64,000 bases of DNA from Rhynchopus sp. YZ270_cl-10 (GCA_964035575.1 OZ037905.1:831001-895000), one strand, 5' to 3'; shown: positions 28,271-38,742, numbered from the stretch's first letter. Notes: generated from the letters alone by a model not told the origin. Program-made: numbers and translations.

Positions 28271-30454
28271 CTACGGAACTGGTGGTCTAATACTGTTCTG
28301 CATCCTCCAAGCTGGCGACCCGCCGTGCGCATACGACGGGGTGTAGGTGTAGTGCATCGGGAGCACCTCCCCACCTCGCTCCGGGTGGACGTGGCGGCCC
28401 TCCTGCAGTGAGTGCGCCTCCGTGGTGCGCATCATCCACGCCCTGTTGCCTACTGCCTGCCTGGGTGTATACGGGGTGTGTGGTGCACTGTCCTCTTGGC
28501 CCTGCCGCGTCGACGGCGTTGCCGGGAACACAACATCAAGAGGGTTGTACTTCTCCGGCTCCCCTCCCAACGCCTTATTTGAGAGACGCACTGCCCGTGC
28601 GTGCTCCTGTTGTTGTTGACCCGCGGTGTTTGAACCCTCTGTTGTGTTCTGTGAGGTTGCAAGAGTAGAGGAATGTGTCCGTCTTGGGGACATCCTATCC
28701 AAAATACGTTTCCTTTGCTCCATATTCTGTCTCTGCAGGACCGAGACGTAGCGTTGCAGAAATCGGATTTTGTCACCTGGTGCGAAGCAGATCTCGGATT
28801 GGTACTGCACGGTGCACGCATCGTCTGTGCCTGTACTCATATGGTCGGCGATGCTCTTTGTGAACACAGCGCAGCTTGGAACCAACCAGCTTACACCCTT
28901 CTGCTTCGAGCTTTGTGCCTCCTCCTGCTTCAATGTTTGATAATGTGAACGCAACTTCGCAAGCTTGCGTGGGTCGTGGCTCTTTGCTCCGCGATGGCCT
29001 CGGTCCTCCTCATTTCTGATATGCCGATAGCACAGCTCCTTCCTGCAACGCAGCTGCAGAAGCTTTGTGAGCTGCGTCATATGCGTCTTCAACATATTCG
29101 TGAATGAAAGAAACAACGCGCCAGGGGTAAAGTTTTCGTGCGTCCCCTCTGTCGTCACAAAGAGCGAGACACGAGGTTCCGGAACACCACCAGCTTCACT
29201 AGAATTATCCCCGCTTTTCTCGGACCCACTGTCCCCTAAATCCACATCACATTGTGTATAGCGCACTGTACTGCCAGCCATCACCTTACTCCGAAGGTTT
29301 TTCACAAAGGAGTACTGAGGAATGAGCGCGGGGTGAGCATCGTGCAGGACAACTAGGTCGACATCTTCACGCATACGCGCCCTTTGTAGAATGTATCGTG
29401 TGATCAACGCAGTGGATAGCTTGCGAATCTCGTCTGGTTCAAATGGCATTTTGCTTGACATTACTGCACGTCGTCGCCGTACAGCTTCGACTTTTTTGGT
29501 CTTCTTTCTACTCAACCGTTTCCTTCTCCCCACCAAAGCGCTGTACGACTCATAAACACCACGTTTATTCCGGTCATCTGCATCAGCCTTATCATCATCC
29601 TCACCTTCCGAAGAAGAATAGTCAAACACCACATCCAAAGCCTCTGCACGGTGCTCCTCTTCTGCCTTCTGTTCTTGCGGTGTTTTTGCCTCATATTTCC
29701 GTCCAGAATAGAGCAGTTCGTTTTGTAGAGGCATCAGTAGGTCCCCATCCAAGACAACCAAGAGCACCCGATCCCCTTCACGAAGGCATTCTGCAAACTC
29801 TGCAATGGTTTCGCGAAAGTGGAGGACATGAGATGCAACGCATTGATAGGGCAGCGCTGCAGAGACGATTTCGTCATCTTCGATATCCGGTCGAGCCCCT
29901 TTTACACGATCACGCCGCCGCCGCGCTTTTGTATTAAACCCACAGCAATTCTCCAAGGTAATCCTTGCCTCCTGCAATACCGGGGTGTTTGTAATGTCAA
30001 TCTGCGTCAAATCGTCGTTTTTCTCATCTTCAGAGCCAGAATCAGCGCTTTTATCTCCTACAGCTTTGTGGCCGTTGAGGGATATAATGAAAACTTTGTT
30101 AAATACGGTAGTGGTTTGGCGGCGGGTGAGGAGCATGGCTGCCTTGCGTCCTGCTTGGTAGCGGGCTTGCTCCTCTTCCTCTTCATGCTTCTTTGCTTTG
30201 ATGCGAGACGGCTCGAGAAGGGCCGCAAATCCATCAAGGCTTTGACAATATGAATCCTCGGAGCCGTCAGATGCATCGTCCTTCCCTTCTGCAGAAGCTT
30301 TCCGTCGTTTATCCCTCCGCCTTCGCCGCCCAATAAGTGAACAGCAATATACAAAGGTCACAACAAGCAAACAAAACACCAGCAGGCTGATCACAAGAAT
30401 CACCCACTTTGCCTCGCTGGACATCCCTCCACCGTCGTCAAAATCGTCGACCAT
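28271..30454 (-). CDS. single-pass membrane protein with large cytosolic domain, unknown
   Basis: Protein of 727 residues. One strong membrane span (about 17-41) is followed by the stop-transfer run RRRRRDKRRK, so the short N-terminus is lumenal or extracellular and nearly all the rest cytosolic. The cytosolic part mixes acidic, low-complexity stretches (about 90-330) with more ordered segments, for example VDLVVLHDAHPALIPQYSF (about 370) and KGVSWLVPSCAVFTKSIADH (about 555). These may form an alpha/beta core, but no family is recognised. The tail is Gln-, His- and Pro-rich. The ATG follows TTATTTCAG/TACAG. Codon usage resembles the neighbouring genes. Confidence 0.75.
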   Translation of the reverse strand: MVDDFDDGGGMSSEAKWVILVISLLVFCLLVVTFVYCCSLIGRRRRRDKRRKASAEGKDDASDGSEDSYCQSLDGFAALLEPSRIKAKKHEEEEEQARYQAGRKAAMLLTRRQTTTVFNKVFIISLNGHKAVGDKSADSGSEDEKNDDLTQIDITNTPVLQEARITLENCCGFNTKARRRRDRVKGARPDIEDDEIVSAALPYQCVASHVLHFRETIAEFAECLREGDRVLLVVLDGDLLMPLQNELLYSGRKYEAKTPQEQKAEEEHRAEALDVVFDYSSSEGEDDDKADADDRNKRGVYESYSALVGRRKRLSRKKTKKVEAVRRRRAVMSSKMPFEPDEIRKLSTALITRYILQRARMREDVDLVVLHDAHPALIPQYSFVKNLRSKVMAGSTVRYTQCDVDLGDSGSEKSGDNSSEAGGVPEPRVSLFVTTEGTHENFTPGALFLSFTNMLKTHMTQLTKLLQLRCRKELCYRHIRNEEDRGHRGAKSHDPRKLAKLRSHYQTLKQEEAQSSKQKGVSWLVPSCAVFTKSIADHMSTGTDDACTVQYQSEICFAPGDKIRFLQRYVSVLQRQNMEQRKRILDRMSPRRTHSSTLATSQNTTEGSNTAGQQQQEHARAVRLSNKALGGEPEKYNPLDVVFPATPSTRQGQEDSAPHTPYTPRQAVGNRAWMMRTTEAHSLQEGRHVHPERGGEVLPMHYTYTPSYAHGGSPAWRMQNSIRPPVP

Positions 30455-30779
30455 TTTTGCTCCCTTTTGGTGTATTCTGTACTGAAATAATAGTCTTCAT
30501 GAAAAGGTAAAAAAAAACGAATCGTACAAAAGGAATAATCATTAAATGCTAAGTAAGACAAAACCGAATGGAGTGGGAACGTTAGTGAGAGCGCAGCGGA
30601 AACGATAGTGGGAACGCAACGAGCTTTTTTTTCATAATGTTTTATTCTTCGTTGTTTGTTTTTTTTTTTTATCAACACCTTTTTACAAATTTCTTTGTCT
30701 ATTTTTTTCGTGCATTTTCCTCTCTTCACAAAAACCGGAACTCTGTCAAGCTCACCGAAGTACCCACAGCAAGGAGCGG

Positions 30780-31085
30780 GCACCCCTATAAGCTCAACTG
30801 CCACGCTCAAGGCGCTCAACAAGGATAAATTGGTGCGGATTGTGCGGAAGCTGCAGGCGGACCGCAACGCGACGAGGCAAGCGCTGGAGGAGAAAGACGT
30901 CACCCCTCCCCGGCAGACCACCAGCCCTCCCGCACCTCCGACTGACCCACATACTATGCCAGCCATCCGGATGAAATCACAAAGCACCCTGCGGCCTACA
31001 ACAGTAGATGTAAAAAGGAAGCCTTATGACTTGCCCGGACCGTAAGAGAACGAGGGCGGTACACAACCGTCAGCCGAAAAAAAAA
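30780..31085 (+). pseudogene. gene-fragment-like retroposed sequence with A tail
   Basis: The plus-strand frame reads KALNKDKLVRIVRKLQAD and NATRQALEEKDVTPP and runs to a stop at 31044. About 40 nt of 3' sequence and then A10 follow. GC content and amino acid mix are gene-like, but there is no start or upstream exon. It contains an HP4 unit (30932-31017). It may be the truncated end of a retroposed transcript whose shorter relatives are the other HP4 copies. Confidence 0.35.
30932..31017 (+). repeat. HP4 unit (long version)
   Basis: CGCACCTCCGACTGACCCAC to CCGGATGAAATCAC. It continues with CACCCTGCGGCC and ACAACAGTAGATGTAAAA, as does the copy at 35588. Confidence 0.75.
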
Positions 31086-31380
31086 ATGCCTTACAAAAAT
31101 ACGGCTCTACAGGCAGGGGGAAAATGGCAAGGGGTGTGGGGGTCCTTTTTTGAAAAAAAATCATCGTTGCTATTTCTTCGAATTCATTCTTTTTAAAAAA
31201 GATGGGAACATTGTTCTCTTTGTTCTCATGTGGTCAAATTTTTCTCTTTTTCCCCTTCTGTTAATGCTGTTTTTTTTGGGGGCGAACCGCGCAGAACGTT
31301 TCCATTCGGGCAGATGACAGAGAGAAAGGACAGTAGTTTTGTATCCTTCAGAGAAAAGTCCTTAAAAACAAACAAACAAA

Positions 31381-31462
31381 AAGTGGTAGTTATTAATGCA
31401 GGCACCTCCGACTGACCCACTGTACGATGCCAGCCCCGGATGAAAGCACCAAAAAAAAAAAA
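31381..31462 (+). repeat. HP4 unit with poly(A)
   Basis: GTGGTAGTTATTAATGCAGG to CCCCGGATGAAAGCACC, then A12. The A tail directly follows the conserved core. Confidence 0.8.
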
Positions 31463-31898
31463 GGGATGAGGAAAGAGCCTTCGACGAAGCCGGCTCTCCA
31501 GGGGCAGATGCATTGTGCACATTTGCCATGGTGAAGACGATACTGTTCCGCAGCACTGTGCGGACGCAACCCTCGTTTTTATATCATTGATTGCCTCGGC
31601 AAGACCGTGGTTGCGGTTGTTGTGAAATGGTTGGAGAGAAGGGTGAGGAAAATATAAAAAACGAAATCTCGAACAGACGAATCCTCTCGCACACGACACA
31701 CATTATCTAAAAAGGGAGAAAACTTTGCTAATAATACGAGAAAAAAATATGGGATATACCAACTAGATGAGTGTACATCACACATCTAAACCCCCTCCCC
31801 CCTCCCATTTTGAGAATGGACAGACAAAAGAAAAAAAACCAGAACTAATTTTTTGGACTATTTTTCACCCTCCCGACCCTCATTTTCCCCCCCTATTT

Positions 31899-33626
31899 TT
31901 ACAGAGGCTCTAGTGTCGTGGTTGGTTCTGCTCGCAGCTCATCCCAGCCATATAGGGGGCAAAGAAATCGGAGCAGTACAAAGAGCGCTACAGTGGAGGC
32001 TAAGTTTAGCATTATCCCCGTTCGTGCCATGCTTCCCAGGGTGATATTGCCTGTGGAGAAGGCGACAGCATTGGGTCCTGTGGAGATGGGCATCATGAAT
32101 GCACAGCTTGCGGCCAGAGCCACACCGATGCAGGGGGGAACAGGGCTGATGCTGAGACGTTTGCATACGCCAATCACCAACGGTACCAATATATTTGCTG
32201 ATGCGGTGTTCGAACAAACCTCAGTAAAGAACACAGTAAACGTGGTGAATATCACTGTCACAGCCCACAACGAAGTCACCCCGGTCGCATCGATAAAGGC
32301 AGACCCTAACGTCTCCGCAAGCCCCGTCTCCTTCATGGCAGTACCAAGCGAAATGCCGCCTCCAAAGAGCATGATAATCCCCCAGTCAACCTTCGATGCC
32401 TCGGACCAGGGGAGGATCGCCTCGCCATTTGTGTCTTGGGTGAAAAAGAGGATGGAGGAGGCAAGCATTGCAACCACCCCTACGTGGAGTGTCTTCCTTG
32501 CTGACTCCGCCGCGTCGGACCCATCCCCTGCAATCAATTTGATAACCGGCGCTGTCAACCATCCCACCAACCCAATTGAAAAGGCGGCAATCGTGATAAC
32601 CTCTCCTCGTGTCCAATCCCTCGGCGGAGGAGGAGGCGGCAATGCAGCGGACAACTGAGTATACGAAGGATCATCAGTGGTGCTGTCTGCTGTCTCTCTT
32701 TCCCCACGCACCTTCTTTAATGGGTGTAGCCAAAAGAACATTACATAAACAAGAAGTATCAAGGTGACGGCAACGGGAACACCAATCTGCAGCCACATCA
32801 CAAAGTCGATGAGGATGCCTTCGTGCTCGAGGAGTCGTAGAGAGATCAAATTAGGTGGGGTGCCGATGATGGTCGCGGTCCCTCCGATGCTGCAGGCGTA
32901 TGCTACTGCAAGAATCGACCCTGTTGTCCCCGCGGGGTCGTTCCCGCCGATTTTCTGCACAATCGGAATCAGCATGGCTGCCGTCGCGGTGTTGCTGATC
33001 CACATGGACAGCAACCCTCCCACAGACATTGCTGCTAGGCGAAGCCTCCATCCTACCCCACCAACCACCTTTGACCTCCACAGGGCTTCACCCAAACGCC
33101 GGTCAAGACCGTGTCTTTGCATGCTCTTAGCCATAAAGAAGGCACCATAGAACAGAAATAGGAGCGGATCGGCATAAGGGTAGAACGCCTGCTCCGGTGT
33201 GGTAACTCCGTAGAGAACGAGAAAGGGTCCGATCAGCATGGCAGTGGCAGCGATGGGGAGCAGCTGTGCAAGCCAGCTCACGACAGCGGCAAGCAGGATG
33301 GCCAAGGTGCGTTGCTGTGCGCTGTCGTGCATCGCACCGATCCATGGGAATATGACAAGAAAGAACAACGCTGCAAACCGGGAACAGCTCATGACAAGCT
33401 CCTTCGTCCAACAGGAAGGCGTGTCGTCCTCGGTGGTGTCGTCCATCAGCTGCAGCGCAGTTGCGTTGGGGCGTTCCGGGTCGTTGCTCGAGGCGGTGGT
33501 GGTGACGTCCAGCTCGGCATCAACGTTGGTCTCATCCCTGTCAGTGTTGGTGTCGAGATGACTCCCCCCTATGTACTGCATCTCCTCAGAGACCTGCCCG
33601 GCAGGCATCATAGGCAACGTCGCCAT
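31899..33626 (-). CDS. SLC13/DASS-type sodium-coupled anion transporter
   Basis: Polytopic protein of 575 residues with 11-12 hydrophobic segments after an acidic N-terminal cytosolic stretch of about 80 residues. Two inverted-repeat signature motifs of the divalent anion:Na+ symporter family are visible. WISNTATAAMLIP (about residue 210) and EVCSNTASANILVPL (about residue 480) each carry the SNT sodium/substrate clamp; GGTATIIGTPPNLI follows the first. Members carry sulfate or di- and tricarboxylates across the plasma or vacuolar membrane; the substrate here is not predictable. A Pro-rich cytosolic loop lies near residue 325. It sits head-to-tail with the phosphatase gene. Confidence 0.92.
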   Translation of the reverse strand: MATLPMMPAGQVSEEMQYIGGSHLDTNTDRDETNVDAELDVTTTASSNDPERPNATALQLMDDTTEDDTPSCWTKELVMSCSRFAALFFLVIFPWIGAMHDSAQQRTLAILLAAVVSWLAQLLPIAATAMLIGPFLVLYGVTTPEQAFYPYADPLLFLFYGAFFMAKSMQRHGLDRRLGEALWRSKVVGGVGWRLRLAAMSVGGLLSMWISNTATAAMLIPIVQKIGGNDPAGTTGSILAVAYACSIGGTATIIGTPPNLISLRLLEHEGILIDFVMWLQIGVPVAVTLILLVYVMFFWLHPLKKVRGERETADSTTDDPSYTQLSAALPPPPPPRDWTRGEVITIAAFSIGLVGWLTAPVIKLIAGDGSDAAESARKTLHVGVVAMLASSILFFTQDTNGEAILPWSEASKVDWGIIMLFGGGISLGTAMKETGLAETLGSAFIDATGVTSLWAVTVIFTTFTVFFTEVCSNTASANILVPLVIGVCKRLSISPVPPCIGVALAASCAFMMPISTGPNAVAFSTGNITLGSMARTGIMLNLASTVALFVLLRFLCPLYGWDELRAEPTTTLEPL

Positions 33627-33916
33627 GTAGTATCACACAATGTGCATGCTCGTTTGGTTTCCTGAAGAGGTGGAATGGGTAGAGGTTGTTTACGTGACAA
33701 GCGAAGTATGAAAGGGTGAGCAACAATGAAAGCGTGAATATAGAAGCAAAAACCGGGTGGGGTGATATCAAATCAGTCTAGATTTTCCTGTTGGTTTTTT
33801 TTCTTTTTTTTTCCTTTTTAATGTTGACAAGGACAATTTTTTGAGAACTGAGAATTGAGAATTGAGAACACAGAGAAATCGATGGCCCCCCCTTAATCTG
33901 CCACTCTGTTTTTTTA

Positions 33917-35416
33917 TTATGTCTCCGCTGTCGCTGGGTGCTCCTTCGGCAGTGACTTGGAGATGTAATGGAAGGTGCGGGTATCTGCATGGTAGATGGC
34001 GGCCCCTGCGTTGTTGCTGTGGTTGCAGTATCCGGAGGTCGAGAAGACTGTCAGAAGCCTGCCGTTGTGTGAGAGACGTACCCCTGCTTGGCGTTCTTGG
34101 TGACCACGCACGAGACAGTCAAACCCATGTCTGTCGAGGAACGCCTTCAACGCTGTCGACGAATAGGTCAATGTCTTCCCACCACGAACATTCGACCCAA
34201 ACCCATTTTCCTGCTGCGCAGCGACACGCTCCCTCTCCTCCTCCGAACCCCCCACGGTTTTTGCAGGCAGACTCTCCGCCGCATCCAATGTCTCCTCAAC
34301 AGGATCCGACCACATAAGGTCCCATGCATAGAGCATCTGCTTCTCCCGCAGTGTTCCCGACCGTGGATCGCACTGTCCAGGATAGACGATAGGAAACTCT
34401 GGGAACGCGGCATCCGAAAGCACCGCGAGACGGTCATCATGGCCACCTAGGTAGCGTGGTATACCACCATGCGCACAGAAGATGCGGCGGTCGAGCACGC
34501 ACGCCATAGGGAGCACCCTGAAGAGTTTGTTGCACGCAACGTGCAGGATGTCGCCCTTCTTTTGGCACCTCCCCGAGAAGAGCGCGCATTGGTAGCGAAA
34601 GGAGGCCTGCGCATAGTCCGAGACAGCGCTGTTGACAGAGGGGTCGTCATGGTTGCCACGCAGTAACACCACCTTGGTCGGCGCAGAGCACATCACCGCA
34701 ATCACGAAGGCGCATACTTCTACACCCCATCTGCCCCGATCGACAAAGTCTCCCAAGAATATCAGACTGTGCGGGGTCAGACGAAGTTCGCCCATGACCG
34801 TCAGACGTTCCATGAGGAAGAGAAGGTCCTCGAAGTCACCGTGGAGGTCGCCAATGATCGCGGCAGATCCTGTGACGGAGATGGCAGCGCCGCTCCTCCG
34901 TTCGTCGCGTCTGCAGAGGTCGACGGCGTGCGCGCTGAGTTCGAGCATGGAGTCGTAGAGCCACTCCTTCTCTCGATCGGAGTGGCGGAAGTCTCCGGTT
35001 CGCGAGAAAGAGTCACGCAGGTAGGACAGTACTTCGGAGGCCTTGAGCGTGACGTCAGCCTCCGCCGCACGGTGATCGAAGTATTTGAGGGAGCGTGGCG
35101 AAGCAACGCCAGAGTCGAAAGGGGTGCGGAGAGGCGCTGTGCAGGCAGTGCCGTCTTCTTGCGTCGCAGGGTCCGGTGTGCCCGGAGCATCCGCAGAGAA
35201 GGTTTCCACAGGCTGCAGAGCGATCTCAATGCCGTCGTGCTCCTCCGACACCGCGGCGATCAGGCCACTGTGCGACAGAGCTGCGCGCTGTGGGGTGTTC
35301 ACAGAGGAGACTGCAGTGGCGGTGCGTTTGCGCTTCCTGGAGACACGCTCCTGAGATTCATATTCAAGATCGACGTCAACGACAGAAGAAGCAGGTGCCG
35401 TAGCAGCCTTAGGCAT
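33917..35416 (-). CDS. PPP-family serine/threonine phosphatase, divergent
   Basis: Protein of 499 residues. A low-complexity N-terminus with a basic RKRKRT patch (a possible nuclear signal) precedes a catalytic domain from about residue 190. Metal-site motifs are GDLHGD, GDFVDRG, RGNHDD (usually GNHE), the HGG histidine and LVRGHQE. Two deviations stand out: GNHD replaces GNHE, and the usual SAPNYC segment reads STSGYC. It retains MWSDP, so it belongs with eukaryotic PPPs rather than ApaH-like enzymes. Substrate unknown. The frame extends upstream to 35626, but that part is antisense to an HP4 repeat, so the Met at 35416 (MPKAATAPASS) is preferred. Confidence 0.9.
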   Translation of the reverse strand: MPKAATAPASSVVDVDLEYESQERVSRKRKRTATAVSSVNTPQRAALSHSGLIAAVSEEHDGIEIALQPVETFSADAPGTPDPATQEDGTACTAPLRTPFDSGVASPRSLKYFDHRAAEADVTLKASEVLSYLRDSFSRTGDFRHSDREKEWLYDSMLELSAHAVDLCRRDERRSGAAISVTGSAAIIGDLHGDFEDLLFLMERLTVMGELRLTPHSLIFLGDFVDRGRWGVEVCAFVIAVMCSAPTKVVLLRGNHDDPSVNSAVSDYAQASFRYQCALFSGRCQKKGDILHVACNKLFRVLPMACVLDRRIFCAHGGIPRYLGGHDDRLAVLSDAAFPEFPIVYPGQCDPRSGTLREKQMLYAWDLMWSDPVEETLDAAESLPAKTVGGSEEERERVAAQQENGFGSNVRGGKTLTYSSTALKAFLDRHGFDCLVRGHQERQAGVRLSHNGRLLTVFSTSGYCNHSNNAGAAIYHADTRTFHYISKSLPKEHPATAET

Positions 35417-35587
35417 TATGAAACGAAAAAAAGAGAAAAATGAGATGTGTAAACGAAAAAAAAATTCTGTTGAAATGAAATGTGTTCTGATCCAATCCCT
35501 CGAGATGAAATACAGCGTTTCTGATATGATACATATCAGGAATAATGAAAGAATGAATCTCTCTTGTGATAAATCATACAGAAAAGA

Positions 35588-35687
35588 ATAGTCATTAATG
35601 CAGGCACACCTCCGACTGACCCACATACGATGTCATCCCCGGATGAAAGCACAAAGTACCCTGCGGCCAACAACAGTAGATGTAAAA
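35588..35687 (+). repeat. HP4 unit (long version)
   Basis: GTCATTAATGCAGGCACACC to CCCCGGATGAAAGCACAAAG, then CCTGCGGCCAACAACAG. It matches the extended 3' end of the 30932 copy. Confidence 0.75.
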
Positions 35688-36068
35688 TATCATAATATGG
35701 GCTGTCAGTAGAAGGGCTTGAAGGGGTTGGAGTACTCAGGGAAAGGAGGCGGGTTTGGCGGAGAAAAGCGGAAAGAGAGAGAGAGAGAGGGGTGCATATA
35801 CATTCATTCTGGTTGTGGGGAAAGAAAAAAAAGGTGGAAACCTTTTTTGGGGTTGACCCCCCTGAGGGGTGTACTGTAACTGGACCAAAGAATAGAGAAG
35901 AAATCGCTGTTTTTTGTCAACAAGAGAAGGGTCCTGAAACAACACAAACTTTTTTTTTTTGCCACCTTGAAAGGTAGAAAGCTACGTGATTTTTTTTTGA
36001 AAGCAGAGATGGGCAGGTTCCTAAGAGAACATTGCTAACTGTGGGAGATCTTTTATTTTTCTTCTTTT

Positions 36069-37490
36069 TCATTCCGCGGAAATAGCAGGAGCCTGCTTGA
36101 ACCCTAGACGCGATAAATGCGAGAGTCGCTGCGCCTCCTTGCGTTCCATATCTTGTATCTCCCTTCGCGCCTTCGCACCGTCATGCCGTTCCTGCACCCT
36201 AAGCGATACCACATTCGAGGTCTTCCCTTTACAAATAGCGTTAAGACGCGCTTTGCTCCGTAGGTGCCTCCCTTGGTCCCTCTCTGTTCGAGGATCTTCC
36301 CCCCAAATTTCATTTCGTTTATGTTCCGCACGGTCTCGACGCGCATCGTGGTAGTCTGACTTTACTCTCCGCTGCTCACCGGAGTGGTTGCGAAGCTGTG
36401 TCATCCTTTTATCTCTGCTGCGATATTTTTCGTTTACCGCACCGAGACGGCCGAAGAACTCTGCACCACGCTGCGACACCGTTTTCGCGCATCCTTCGTG
36501 ACTATACGTCTTCACCGGCAACACTGCGGCCGTCTGCGCCAAACCCTCCCTCATCGCGACCACACGCTGCTGTTGCCTCATCCGCCTCTCCGCCACCGAT
36601 GCCTCTGTCTGCTGCGCCACCTCCTCCCAATGCTGTGTGAACACATCCCTCCCACGCTCTAATCTCTCCTGGGTCGACGTCATACCCAACGACGTCAAGG
36701 GCCTCGTCAATGACAATGAAACATCCTCTGGCAAAGGCGGCGGTGGGGTATGCGTTTTGAGAAAAAACTTCCGGTTGAGTAAAGCCGCTAACTTCGCATC
36801 AGACGCACGCTGTTTTTCCGCAAACGCTTCATCAACGTTACGCTTCCATGAAACACTATTTTGCGCCGCGCGAAGCTCACTTTCTGTTTGTTGACGGCTC
36901 CGGTTGAGATTAACCTTCGATGTTTTTAATACATGCCGTGAAATGATAGCCTCACGTCGAGCCTCCTCCTGCGCTTCTTTGCTTTGCAAAGCAAGGCTTC
37001 GATGCTCCTGAATCAATTCCTCCTCATATTCCGCATCCCGGCACAGCGAAACCAACTCCGCTCTCTCCTTTATCGCCTGCCTCTCTGCCTTCCCCACCTC
37101 CTCCTCTGTCATCTCTAAGGGGTATTCTCGATTCAATCTTCTACAGATCTCTGCAGCACGTCGTATCCTATAGGACCTACCCCTCACTAATCTCGACATT
37201 TCCTTGGCGGTTGCGCATCGCCTGCGTTCTAGGTCAACAGAATCTATAGGGATTGGTGAAGCAGAGGAGGTCGGTATCACTCTATCCTCCTTCAGAGGGG
37301 AGGAAGTGGCAGGTGGCATGCGTGGTGTGGAGAGCGGGGAAGGTGGTGGTGCGTCCGATGAGGCTGACGACGCGGTGGCTGTGGTTGTGGTTGTGGCTGT
37401 AGCGTCGACAGTAGGGGTGTTCTCTAATAGGGTGGCTGGCGTATCATCCGCATCCGGTGTGACAGCAGTCTGGGGAGTCGGTTCTTCCAT
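36069..37490 (-). CDS. coiled-coil, highly charged protein of unknown function
   Basis: Frame of 473 residues. Residues 1-75 are Thr-, Pro- and Ala-rich. From about 90 to the end it is helical and rich in R, E, K and Q (for example EEEVGKAERQAIKERAEL and REIQDMERKEAQRLS), typical of axonemal or cytoskeletal coiled-coil proteins of protists. No membrane segment or catalytic motif. The Met at 37490 is preferred over one 27 codons upstream because it directly follows a classic pyrimidine tract plus CAG (37505-37530). Function unknown. Confidence 0.75.
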   Translation of the reverse strand: MEEPTPQTAVTPDADDTPATLLENTPTVDATATTTTTATASSASSDAPPPSPLSTPRMPPATSSPLKEDRVIPTSSASPIPIDSVDLERRRCATAKEMSRLVRGRSYRIRRAAEICRRLNREYPLEMTEEEVGKAERQAIKERAELVSLCRDAEYEEELIQEHRSLALQSKEAQEEARREAIISRHVLKTSKVNLNRSRQQTESELRAAQNSVSWKRNVDEAFAEKQRASDAKLAALLNRKFFLKTHTPPPPLPEDVSLSLTRPLTSLGMTSTQERLERGRDVFTQHWEEVAQQTEASVAERRMRQQQRVVAMREGLAQTAAVLPVKTYSHEGCAKTVSQRGAEFFGRLGAVNEKYRSRDKRMTQLRNHSGEQRRVKSDYHDARRDRAEHKRNEIWGEDPRTERDQGRHLRSKARLNAICKGKTSNVVSLRVQERHDGAKARREIQDMERKEAQRLSHLSRLGFKQAPAISAE

Positions 37491-37504
37491 TTTGAGGCTT
37501 TGTT

Positions 37505-37530
37505 CTGAAAGAAGGGGGAGAAAAAGGGGG
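37505..37530 (-). promoter_or_regulatory. candidate splice acceptor before the coiled-coil gene
   Basis: CCTTTTTCTCCCCCTTCTTTCAG on the minus strand (shown in part) ends 14 nt upstream of the ATG. It is the clearest pyrimidine-tract/AG acceptor in the window. Confidence 0.4.
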
Positions 37531-37831
37531 GGGTTTTGTTGAAGTGTTTGTAAAGTTTTGATAGAGTGCAATTAGATCTTATCTATGCTGCTGCCAGAGA
37601 GGTGTGTGTATGAGTGAAAACAAAAAGAAGAAGAAAGTTTTTTTTTTTGGATTGTTTTTTTGTTTTTTTTTTTGTTTTTGTTTTTGTTTTTTTGTCTTTT
37701 GCATTTTAATGCTCTGCTATTTCGCTTTTTTTCTCTTTTGTCGGCAGATCGCCATGCCTTTTTCTTTTTGTTCAACCGAAGCTGAATTTGTTGGATTAGT
37801 GCAGCTGCCTTAGACAGTCTTCACTGTCCAA

Positions 37832-37892
37832 TTTTTTTTTTTGAAAACTTGGTTGTATTAGTGTAGTCACCCGAGGATGCACTCCACTATAC
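37832..37892 (-). repeat. HP5 unit with poly(A)
   Basis: The minus strand reads TATAGTGGAGTGCATCCTC, GGGTGACTACACTAATAC, AACCAAGTTTTC, then A10. Stem TAGTGgAG/CTaCACTA. Confidence 0.8.
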
Positions 37893-37939
37893 CAAACACT
37901 TTTTTTTAAACTTGCTATTTTTTTTTCGAGAAAACGGCG

Positions 37940-37982
37940 GGACATGACCGGTTCCTCCTATCCATTTTCGAGGTTAAAATCT
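37940..37982 (+). repeat. SR3, 3' fragment
   Basis: GACATGACCGGTTCCTCC and ATCCATTTTCGAGGTTAAAA match the second half of SR3. Confidence 0.5.
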
Positions 37983-38260
37983 CAAAAAGAAGGAAAATAT
38001 GCACGGTAACGAAAAACCAGATGCCTTCGAGGTGAGTCCCCCATATTTGCATAACTCCTTTATGCTATGTACAATGTGTTATGTGAGACCTCCCCACACA
38101 AAAAAAAAAAAACCATCTTTAAAATGATCTGGTGCAGCAATAGGGGTACTAAATTGCGCGACTTTTTTTTTTCTTCTGAGGGGGGGCGGTGAAAGGCTGA
38201 GAAACATTTTTAAAAAACGAAAGTTGGGAACACCACCTCGCCAGGATGGAAATAAAAAAT

Positions 38261-38329
38261 AAAACTGAGGTTATCCACACATGCACCTCCGACTGCGATG
38301 CCAGCCCCGGATGAAAGCAATAAAAAAAA
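38261..38329 (+). repeat. HP4 unit, loop-deleted, with poly(A)
   Basis: CACCTCCGACTG joins directly to CGATGCCAGCCCCGG. The loop CACATA region is missing while both arms remain. The unit ends GATGAAAGCAATA8. Confidence 0.7.
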
Positions 38330-38667
38330 CAGTGTTTTCTTGGGTGGTTTGAGCTTGTCTCAGCTGTGAAACCCGGAGAACACCACCAAAATTACAAAAA
38401 AACAGGGGGGGGGGGAAATGACCCGCTGAGCCCAACGTACACTCTAAAATAACTTTCCCACCCCACCCACCCTCGGTCAACCCTTTACTTTCTTTGGGGG
38501 GTGTGTTCATTTTTTTCCTTTTGTTATTCTTCCCAAACTGAGAGTTGACTACATATACGGATGTGAAGCATGATCTCACAGATCGCACCATATTTTTGTT
38601 TTTTTTTCTTTTTGATATTTTACTATATTTTTTTTTGGATAAGTGCAACCATGGGTCTTTGTTTGTG

Positions 38668-38742
38668 CGTAAAGTGATATTTTTATTACTGCAATGCGCT
38701 CCCACTGACTACCTGGCCAAGAGGAAACCTCTTTGAGGCCAA
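38668..38742 (+). repeat. SR7 repeat with terminal hairpin, copy 2
   Basis: GCGTAAAGTGATATTTTTATT..., then CCCACTGACTACCTGGCC, AGAGGAAACCTCT and GAGGCCA, as at 18058-18163. Confidence 0.65.

Noticed and set aside
35417-35626. N-terminal extension of the phosphatase frame
   Set aside because: The extension is AT-rich and partly antisense to an HP4 repeat; composition changes sharply at the Met at 35416.
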